Shown here: positions 9,591 through 18,700 of the stretch, one piece after another
Numbering within the stretch: position 1 is the stretch's first letter
Layout: each line of letters begins with the position of its first letter
Assembly: GCA_016719385.1 (NCBI GenBank)
Contig: JADJZA010000007.1
Coordinates: forward strand, 496,001-560,000
Source of the DNA: Candidatus Microthrix subdominans
GTDB lineage: Bacteria; Actinomycetota; Acidimicrobiia; Acidimicrobiales; Microtrichaceae
Length of the DNA: 64,000 bases
Direction: 5' to 3'
The notes under the pieces: generated by a model
Database searches by the model: none
Seen by the model: the letters and a program-made list of their open reading frames with translations, nothing else
Told to the model about the DNA's origin: nothing
Program-made: the position numbers and the translations under genes

Positions 9591-11321
9591 ATGTTTGTTG
9601 ATCTCGTTGACATGGTGCGTAGCCGTGCCGATTCTCAGGGGGACGAAACCGTCTTCCGATTCTTGCTCGATGGCGAGGCTGACGAGCTTCCGTTCAGCTA
9701 CGGCGAACTCGACCGTCAGGCTCGCGCCTTGGCGGTGCGCCTTCAACAGGAGGGACGCCCCGGCGACCGGGTCGTCATCCTGATGGCGCCCGGGGCCGAA
9801 TTCGTCGTTGCGTTCGTCGCCTGCATGTACAGCGGGTTGATCGCCGTTCCGGCCTTTCTGCCCGATGTGATGAACGCCGAGCGGAGCGTTCCTCGTCTGC
9901 GGGCGATCGCCCAGGATGCCGAGGCGGTCTGCATTCTCACCGACGAATTGTTCGCCACCTTTCGGGAGCAGTTGTGGTCGGTCGCCCCGGACCTGGCTCG
10001 AACCCCGTGGTTGCTGGCCGGTGAGGCGATCCGAACCGGCGACCCCGAAGCGTGGTCCGACCCCGAGCTCGGCGGCGAAGCGATCGCCTTCATCCAATAC
10101 ACCTCCGGTTCGACGGCGCTCCCGAAGGGCGTGGTGCTCACCCACGGCAACCTGCTCGCCAACTCCGAGGTCATCAAGTCGAAGTGTTTTGTCGATGGCG
10201 AGTTCAGCGGCGTGTCCTGGTTGCCGCCGTACCACGACATGGGCCTGATCGGTGGGGTGCTGCAGCCCCTCTACCAGGGCCGACCGATGGTGTTGATGTC
10301 GCCGATGGACTTTCTGGCCAGGCCGCTGCGGTGGCTCCAGGCGATCACCAAGTACTCGGCGACCGTCAGCCCGGCACCGAACTTTGCCTTCGAACTGTGC
10401 GTGCGGCGCATCGCACCCGAGCAACGCGAGGGGCTCGACCTGTCGAGCTGGCGGGTGGCCTTCAACGGAGCCGAGCCCATTCGGCCGTCGACGCTGGAGC
10501 GCTTCGATGAGGCTTTTGGGCCCTACGGCTGGCGAGGCCAGACGATGCTGCCCTGCTACGGGCTGGCCGAGTCGACGCTCATGGTCAGCGGTCACGGTCC
10601 CGAGCGTCCGGCGGTCGTCACCGCCTTCGACCGCGATGCGCTCGGCAAGGGTGAGGCCCGGCCGGCAGCGGAAACCGAGACGGTCGAGCGGCTGGTCGCC
10701 TGCGGTGCGGCCGAACCCCTCCACGACATCCGCATCATCGATCCGGACTCAGCGGTTGAGCTCGACGATGGCGAGATCGGCGAGATCTGGCTGAGCGGAC
10801 CAAGCGTCGGGCGGGGGTACTGGGGTCGTCGCCGTCAGACCCGGGAGATCTTTGAAGCGAAGCTGGACTCGGGCGAGGGCCCCTTTCTGCGCACCGGCGA
10901 CCTTGGGTTCTTCCACGACGGTGAGCTGTACGTGGCCGGGCGCATCAAGGACCTGATCATCGTCCGTGGCCGCAACCTGTACCCCCAGGACATCGAAGGG
11001 TTGGTTGAGAAGGTCCCCGGGGTTCGGGCTGGGTGCGTGGCGGCGTTCGCTGTTGCCGCCGACGATGGTGCCACCGATGCGCTGGCCGTCGTGGCCGAGG
11101 TCGACGAGGCCAAGCTCGGCGATGCGAGCGCAGCGGTGGTGGCGATCCGCTCCGCCGTCACCGAGCACTACCAGGTCGCCCCGGCGGTCGTGACGTTGAT
11201 TCGTCCCCGCTCTCTGGCCAAAACCTCGAGCGGCAAAGTGCAACGCCACGCCGCCAAGCGGGCCTTGGAGGAGGGAGCGCTCGATGCGGTGCTCGCCTGG
11301 CCACCTGAGTCGGATCGATAG
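9591..11321 (+). CDS. Fatty-acyl-AMP ligase (FAAL)
   Basis: 576 residues. The ATP-binding motif YTSGSTALPKGVVLTHGNL and the FAAL-characteristic blocks WLPPYHDMGLIGG, MSPMDFLARPLRWL and SPAPNFAFELCVRRI are all present, followed by RTGDLGF and a C-terminal KTSSGKVQRH lysine. FAALs activate long-chain fatty acids as acyl-adenylates and hand them to a PKS acyl carrier protein rather than to CoA. The ATG at 9591 has GGAGGA ten bases upstream, so I prefer it over the TTG at 9570. The ccr gene follows after 71 bp and the PKS with an N-terminal ACP faces it, which gives an obvious acceptor. Confidence 0.92.
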   Translation: MFVDLVDMVRSRADSQGDETVFRFLLDGEADELPFSYGELDRQARALAVRLQQEGRPGDRVVILMAPGAEFVVAFVACMYSGLIAVPAFLPDVMNAERSVPRLRAIAQDAEAVCILTDELFATFREQLWSVAPDLARTPWLLAGEAIRTGDPEAWSDPELGGEAIAFIQYTSGSTALPKGVVLTHGNLLANSEVIKSKCFVDGEFSGVSWLPPYHDMGLIGGVLQPLYQGRPMVLMSPMDFLARPLRWLQAITKYSATVSPAPNFAFELCVRRIAPEQREGLDLSSWRVAFNGAEPIRPSTLERFDEAFGPYGWRGQTMLPCYGLAESTLMVSGHGPERPAVVTAFDRDALGKGEARPAAETETVERLVACGAAEPLHDIRIIDPDSAVELDDGEIGEIWLSGPSVGRGYWGRRRQTREIFEAKLDSGEGPFLRTGDLGFFHDGELYVAGRIKDLIIVRGRNLYPQDIEGLVEKVPGVRAGCVAAFAVAADDGATDALAVVAEVDEAKLGDASAAVVAIRSAVTEHYQVAPAVVTLIRPRSLAKTSSGKVQRHAAKRALEEGALDAVLAWPPESDR

Positions 11322-11392
11322 CACCACCATCATCGACACCGCGCAATCGGACGACACCACACCATCAACGCCGCCGACGGCGGGAGGCAATC

Positions 11393-12763
11393 GTGAGCAT
11401 TGACCAGATCAAAGACGCCATTGAATCGGGCGGGACGGGTGAGGACCTGGCCGGGTTGACGATTCCTGATACCTATCGGGCAGCCCATACCCTGCGATCG
11501 GAACAGGAGATGTTCGCGGACATGGCATCCGCGGACAAGGACCCGCGGAAGTCGCTGCACGTCGGCCAGGTTCCCACGCCCGAGTTGGCGCCCGACGAGG
11601 TCGTCGTGGCGGTGATGGCGAGTGCGATCAACTACAACACGGTGTGGACCTCGGTGTTCGAGCCGTTGTCGACGTTCTTCTTCCTCGACCGGTTTGCACG
11701 GGAGGGCCACTGGGAGTCCCGCCACCGCCAGGACTTTCACGTCGTCGGTTCCGACGCTTCCGGGGTGGTCGTCCGGGTTGGCAACGCGGTGCGCAATTGG
11801 AAGCCCGGCGATCGCGTGGTGATCGCCCCGGTCGTCACCCATGACCAGGATCCCGATGCCCACGAGGACCAGATGTTGTCGGCCAACCAGCGGGCCTGGG
11901 GGTTCGAAACCAACTTCGGTGGCCTGGCCGACCTGACGGTCGTTCGGGCCAGCCAGCTGTTGAGGAAGCCGACCCACCTCAGCTGGGAGGAGGCGGCGGT
12001 CAACCTGCTGTGCGCAGGAACGAGCTACCGGATGCTCGTCGGTGCGCACGGTGCACGCATGAAACAGGGCGACATCGTGTTGGTGTGGGGTGGGACCGGC
12101 GGCATCGGCGGATACGCGGTGCAGATGGTGCTGAACGGCGGCGGCATTCCGGTCGCCGTCGTCTCGTCGCCGGAGCGGGCCGAGGTGCTTCGGGAACTCG
12201 GATGCGAGTTGGTGATCGACCGCAAGGCGGAGGGCTACCGCTTCTGGTCGGACGAGCACACCCAGGACGAGTCGGAGTGGCGACGCTTCGGCAAGCAGAT
12301 CCGCTCGCTGGCCGGCAGCGATCCGGACATCGTCTTCGAGCACCCGGGTCGCGAGACGATGGGTGCGTCGGTCTTTGCCGCCAAGCGAGGCGGAACGGTC
12401 GTCACGTGCGCCGCAACCAGCGGATACAGCCTCGAATACGACAACCGTCACCTGTGGATGAAGCTCAAGCGCATCATCGGCTCCCATGGTGCCAACATGG
12501 CCGAGAACGCGGAGACCATCCGTTTGCTCGACCGCGGAGCCATTCAGCCGCTCCTCACCGCGACCTTCGCCCTCGATGATGTGGGGGAGGCAGCACGTAC
12601 CGTCCAGCAGAATCGCTCCGACGGCAAGGTGGGAATCCTCTGTCTGGCCTCGTCGGAAGGGCAAGGCATCGAGGACCTCGAGAAGCGGGAGCGGATCGGT
12701 GAGGATCGGATCACCTCCTGGTCCCGAAGCTTCGCTGCGAACAAAAGGTCGGTACAGGACTAA
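11393..12763 (+). CDS. ccrA: Crotonyl-CoA carboxylase/reductase
   Basis: 456 residues, a medium-chain reductase of the enoyl-thioester carboxylase class. The nucleotide-binding loop is VWGGTGGIGGYA near residue 232. The four residues that hold CO2 in the characterised Kitasatospora enzyme (Asn81, Phe170, Glu171, His365) have counterparts here: Asn82 in INYNTVW, Phe171-Glu172 in WGFETNF and His365 in GSHGANM, so reductive carboxylation is expected. The product would be ethylmalonyl-CoA or a longer 2-alkylmalonyl-CoA. The GTG start follows GGGAGG. It shares an orientation with the FAAL gene and probably a transcript. It could also serve the ethylmalonyl-CoA pathway, but no other gene of that pathway is nearby. 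Confidence 0.93.
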   Translation: MSIDQIKDAIESGGTGEDLAGLTIPDTYRAAHTLRSEQEMFADMASADKDPRKSLHVGQVPTPELAPDEVVVAVMASAINYNTVWTSVFEPLSTFFFLDRFAREGHWESRHRQDFHVVGSDASGVVVRVGNAVRNWKPGDRVVIAPVVTHDQDPDAHEDQMLSANQRAWGFETNFGGLADLTVVRASQLLRKPTHLSWEEAAVNLLCAGTSYRMLVGAHGARMKQGDIVLVWGGTGGIGGYAVQMVLNGGGIPVAVVSSPERAEVLRELGCELVIDRKAEGYRFWSDEHTQDESEWRRFGKQIRSLAGSDPDIVFEHPGRETMGASVFAAKRGGTVVTCAATSGYSLEYDNRHLWMKLKRIIGSHGANMAENAETIRLLDRGAIQPLLTATFALDDVGEAARTVQQNRSDGKVGILCLASSEGQGIEDLEKRERIGEDRITSWSRSFAANKRSVQD

Positions 12764-12787
12764 CGCGGTGCGGTGTTTCCGGGGCGG

Positions 12788-15700
12788 TCACTCCGGTCGA
12801 GCGGCGATTTTCCTGGCGATCTCGTCGAGCACCGAACGGGGGTCGCGGCGGGAGTCGGGAAGCGGCTCGTCCCCCCGGTGCAACCGGTAGGTCGGGTGGG
12901 ACTCGATGTGGATGTCGTCGGCGGGAATCTGGCCGATCACCCGGCCCGGGTTGCCGGCGACCACCGAGAAGGGTGGAACGTCCTGGCTGACGACTGCGCC
13001 GGCGGCGATCACCGAGCCACGCCCGATCGTCACGCCGCTCAACACGACCGCCCGTAGACCGACCCACACGAGGTCTTCGATGCGAACGAACGACGTCTCG
13101 GTCCCCGGGCCATAGGCGTCCATGACGTGCGGTTCCTGGAACAGATCCATGCCGTGCTGGATGCGCTGGTCGGCGAGGAGCGGGTGATGAAGCCCGTCGA
13201 TGATGTAGGCACCCTCGGCGATCGAGCACCCGTTCCCGATCTCGACGTAACCGGAGCAGTCAATCCTGGCATTGACCCCGATCCCGCAGTACGAGCCGAT
13301 CGAAACATAGGCGTACTGCCGGATGTTGAGTAATCCGTCGACCAGGCAATGGTGGCCCAACTGGATGCGCGATCGGTCGCCGGACAGGTTGATGATCTGT
13401 CCGCGGTCGCCGACGATCAACCCCTCCCCGGCGGTGCACATCCGATGGAACCGCCGCTCGCCTCCCAGGGTCCGAAGAAAGTAGTCGGCCTGGCGGTAGA
13501 CGTTTCCGGCCGCCCCGACGGCGTTGCGAAGACGGGGGCTACGGGCCAGACGATCGGTGATCGCCCCGGCCGCCCGCCGCCCACTGAACCTGCGTGTCGT
13601 GGGGGCTGCGGGTGAAATCGCTGTGGGTGGAGGCACGGTCGTCATCTCCGGTGAAGGGATCGGTCGGTGCTGGCGGTGAACTGCATTGAGGGAGGCCATG
13701 ACGACTGCGGCAACACCGCCAGCATGAGGCTCTTGGAGCAGCCCTGCGTGGTCGGTGTCGATCGTCGCGACGGCGGGGGGAGTGACAAAACGATCGAGCC
13801 ACGCCGCCCCGGGTACCGAACGGTCACCATCGGCGGTCGCTCCTCTGGTTGCGTGCACGAGGGTGGTCGACGCTCGAACGACTGAGGACGGGCGGTGCCC
13901 GGCCATTGCCTCGATCGAAGCGATGGCGAGGCTCCAGAGCCGGGCGAGCAGGTCGCGAAGTGCAGGCTCGTCCAGGCTGGTCGTGCCGTCGTCGAGCACC
14001 CGACGGACCGTGGCCTCAAGATCGGCGTCGGGCTTGAGGTCGGCAAGCTCGACCGGGTCGAGCGGTTCTCCGCTGGCGTCCTGCCCGAAGAACAACCCGT
14101 TGAGGTGGTCGCAGAGCAGCGAGGTCACACGCTCGGAGCGGTCCTGATCGGGTGCACCGACGGGTGGCGGCGGGTCGAGCAACCACAGCTGATCTACCTG
14201 CTCGCCGGCCGTCTCGAGCCGTGCCGCCATCTCGAACGCCACCGTGGCGCCCAGCGAGTAGCCGCCGATCAGGTAGGGACCCTCGGGTTGCCGTCGGCGA
14301 AGTACGTCCAGATAGGTATCGGCCAGCGCGGTCACGGAGGCGAGTGGTCGATCACCGGCTTCGTCCAGGCCCGGTGCTCGGAACGCCCACATGTTGTGGT
14401 CGTCGAGTGCGGTACCCAACGGGGTGAACGTCTCCGGGGCGCCAAACATGCCTGGCACCCACCACGTCATCGGGCCAGCGCCGGTCCGCACCGGAACCAC
14501 CGCCGCCGTGCCGGATGGTTGCACGCGTGACGGGTCGGGCGGTGCGACCCCGCGGTCTGATGGCCCCACAGCTCCGGTCTGGGACGGCCCAGTCAGCAGG
14601 GCGGGGCCCGCATCTCGAAGCAGGGCAGGAACGGCCTCGGCCAGGAGGTGGCCGGCGAGAGCGTTGGTCGTCATCGAGCGGGACAGCTCGGTCAGCGGAA
14701 CCGTGTAGCCGAAGCTGGCCTCGATCCGGGTCCGCAACTCCATGCCGACGAGCGAGTCGACCCCGTAGGTGTCGACCGGCGTATCCTCGTCGAGTTCGTC
14801 GGGGTCCATCCCCACCATCGACGCGATGTCGGCACGGACGATGCCGGCGATGAGATCGCGTCGCGCGGCGACCGGCGTCGAGGCCAGAACGGTGGGCAAG
14901 GATGCCTCGGACGCCTCACCCGTCGTCTCGTCCACCCTGAGAGCAAGTCCTGCTATCCAGGGTCGAAGCGCCGCTTCACCGGCCTCGACGGCCACGTGGG
15001 ACCATCCCCGCTCGTCGTAGGCGGCGGCGGGCAGGCGGGCCGACAACAGGCGATCGAGCACCCGACCGGCGAGATGGGAGGGGACAGCGTGTTCGTCCGC
15101 TCGACCGATCGGACCGATGGCGAGATGAAGCCCGGGCTGCCCTGCGACGCAGCGCCGCCGGGCGACCGCCGCGGCTACACCGTCGTGAGCGGCGCTCTCG
15201 GCGGTGTCGGAGGATGACGAGCGGACGCCCGGCAGATCGGGGAGCGGCCCGAGCATGACGAACAACGACAGGTCGAGGTGCTCGGTGGCTCGATCGAGCA
15301 GACCGGCGGATCCACTCCGGCGGGGGATCCACACCAGTCCGGCCAGGGGCGCCGAGGCCGTGCCGGCTTCGGCGATCAGTTGGGCGATGGCGGTGGGGTC
15401 GGAAGCGTCGATCAGGCGCTCGACGACCGTTTCCTCCGCCGCTGTGCCATCGGTGGTCCCAACGCGTTGATCGTCGGATGGACGGGCAGCGATCACCCGG
15501 GTCGCCCCGCGTTCCGCCAGCCAGTCGATCGCGAAGCTTTGGGCGGCCTGGGAATCATCGTCGGTGTCATCGGCGCCGACCAGGTAGGTCGCTGCGGCGT
15601 CGGCGACCCAGCGATCGACGATTTCGGTGACCGGTGTGTCAGCGGCGCCGACGCCGATGGCGATCGGGCCTTGCGGAGCGGAGCCGACGACCTCGCCGAG

Positions 15701-18700
15701 GGCCTGGGGCTCGGGGTCGACGCCGCCCTCGCCGACCAGTTGGGCAAAGGTGGCGCCGAGCAGGCCGGAATCGCGTCGGTGGGCGGCGAGGAGGTCACCA
15801 TGCCAGGCCTCGAGGCGAACCAACGCGCCGAGCGCCGCCGAGCGGTTTGCTCCGTCGGCCCGATCGGGGAGCGGCCACAGCGCCACCCGATCGACGACCA
15901 GGTGGCTGGCAACCGCTCCGGACACGACGACCGCCACCCCGGCTGATGCCGAGGCTCGGTCGTCGGAGACCGTCCCGTGCCCGGTGCGCCCGTCCGGGTC
16001 GCCTCCGCCCGGCTCGTGGTCATCGTGGAGGACGATGCTTCCGATGGCGGCAACCCCGATTGTACCGCCGGGCAGGGCCGAGGCTGCCTCGGATGTCCCG
16101 GTGAGCGCGGCGGACACCTCGACGACAACCTGGTCGGGTCCCGGTTTGGGGACGACGAGCGGGACGATGTCGATCGTGTCCTCGTCGCTCCAGACCGCCC
16201 GATGTGGTCTGGCGTCGGCCGGTTTGCGAACACGGCTGGGCGGCGGCACGGGCACGTCGGCGAGTCGGCCGGCCGATCGAATCGTCCCGCGAAGAAGCAC
16301 GGCGTCGTCGGGTGCGTCGGCGAGGAGTTCGGCGGTGAGCCGATCGAGATCGAGAACCCCGCTGGAGACATCGATCGAGGTGGGGCGCAACCCGGGGTGG
16401 GCGGTCACGGCCGCGCTCAACCACCCGGTCAACGCCGCCGAGTCGAGATCGAGTCGGCCGTCGGGACCTTGGCGGCCTTCGCGGGTGACGAAGTACACCC
16501 GCAGGCGGGGCGGTTGGCGCTGCGCCAGGGCCTCGATCGTCCCGACGAGACCACCCGGGGCGGGGACGACCGCCTCGTCGGCGGATCGCCCGGGACGATC
16601 GAACACGACGACGGCCGCCTCGTCATCTCCGTAGCGGTCGAGCCAGGCCTCCAGGTCGAGATGCTCGGCGTCCAAGCGCTCCCGGACGGCCTCGACGAGG
16701 TCGTCCTCCTCGTCGCCCAGACAGAACCAGCGCCGCTGCCGGACCGGTTCGCTCGCCGGGGCTGCCTCGTCGGACCAGCACTCGATCAGCAGCGAGCCGG
16801 GGAGTTCGTCCGCGTCGGGCGCCCGGTTGGCGAAGCCCAGGCCGCGCACCTCGATGATGGCGGCCCCCCACTCATCGACGACGTCGAGGTCATCGGTCGC
16901 CAGGTCGATCACCGCTCGGGCGCCGGAGGTGAGGGGGTGGCGAACGACGAGGCGTTCGACGGCGACCGGGGTGAGGGCGGTCGTCGCATCGACCCCGCCG
17001 AGCGAAGCCGCTGCATGCAGCGCTCCGTCGATGAGCGTCGGGCCGACCGTCCACTTCGAATCGCTTTCGGGTCCCGGCGCCTGCAGGGTGACGACCGCTT
17101 CCTGGCCGGTGGTGACCACCGATCGCACGCTGCGCCACGGGTCGGTCACCGTCGACCGATGAGACGAGCGTTTGATCAGGTCGGCGCCATCGAGCCGTCG
17201 TCCGGTGAGCGCCAGTCGCGAGGAGGGGACGATCGGGCCAGGGCCGTCGGCCGTCGCTTCGGCGGAGCCCCGAGCGACCAGATGGATGTGGTCACCGTCG
17301 TGCACCGAGAGCTGCCAGTCCCGTCCATTGGCGGTCGCCGTTGCGCTCAACCGGAGGTCCAGTTCGTCGCCTCGGCCGCTCGACAGTGGGGCGAGCTCCA
17401 CGTCGCGCAACACGACCGCGGCGCACCCCATGCTCGACCTCATGGCAGCCACCGCCAGCTCGAGCACCAGCCCCGGCGTCAGCCCCTCGGGTCGATGCGT
17501 TTCACCGGCCGCGGCTCGGGCAGTGACGATCGTTGCGCTCCACGCCTGGGTGCCGGCGGCGTCGAACAGGTCCACCCCCTCGTCCAGTATCGGATGCCAG
17601 CGCAGGTGGCGTTCGCCGCGTTGGCCGTGCCGAACCTCGCCAGTCGCAACGTCGGGTGCCGCATACCAGCAACTGCGGTGATCCCAGGAGTAGCGGGGGG
17701 CCTCGACCTTCGAGGTCGAACGCCCGGTCGCCGCCCTCCAATCGACCGCCGCGCCCGCCGTCCACGCGGCCGCCAGCGACCGGCGCAGCGCCAGCGGGCC
17801 CGGCTCGCCCTGCTTGATCGTGTGGTGCACCGTGCCGGTGGCGCCGAGCGCGTCCAGGCAGCGACGGGCGGCGACCTCAACCACCGGATGAGCGGCAATC
17901 TCGATGAACAGCTCGCCGCCGGCGTCGACGGCGCTGGCCATTGCATCGGTGAATCGCACGGTTTGGCGAAGGTTCCGACCCCAATATTCCGGGTCGAGTT
18001 CGGTCCCGTCGATCAGTCCGCCGGTGACCGTGCTGATGATCGGTATCCGGTTCCGACGCGGTTCCAAGAAGTCGATCGACGCAGTCAGCTTGTTGGCGTA
18101 GGGCGTCATCAACGGCCCGTGTCCCGGGATGTCGCCGACGGTGAACACCTGGGCCATCACCCCCTGTTTGGCCGCAGCGGCCACGACGGCGACCGTGTCG
18201 GCCTTGGGGCCGCTGATCAGGCAGTTGTCCGGAGCGATGATGCCGGCGATCGTGACGTCGGCGCCCAGGTCCTCGATCAAGCCGGCGACATTGTCGGCGG
18301 GGAGCTCGACGAACGCTGTATTTCCGGTGCCGTTGGATTCCTCCATGAACCGCCCGCGGTTGAGAACGATCTCCAGGCCATCGGCCAGGGCGATCACCCC
18401 ACCGATATGAGCGGCGGCAACCTCGCCGATGCTCTGACCGATGAGCAGGTCGGGCTCGACCCCGAAGGACCGCCAGCGCTCGGCCAATGCCACCTGCAGG
18501 CTGTAGAGCAGCGGCTGGGCCCGCTCGTGGTCGAGGACCGGCTCGCCGGACCGGAGGACGTCGATGAGTGAGAAGTCGGCGAGCTCGGACAGTTCGGTGT
18601 CACAGCGCTCGAGCACGGAGCCGATCACCGGATCGGCGAGCAGGTCGGGATCGAACGGCCACCAGGCCCGACCCTGCCCGCTGAAGACGAACGCGACGCG

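Noticed and set aside
13640..13650. Separate gene start for the hexapeptide acyltransferase at the ATG after the thioesterase
   Set aside because: The Shine-Dalgarno-like GGAG directly abuts the ATG and the frame is continuous with the PKS, so a fusion is simpler.
15977..18571. Long plus-strand open frame inside the PKS gene
   Set aside because: Composition is shadow-like and no motif is present; the minus-strand PKS explains the region fully.
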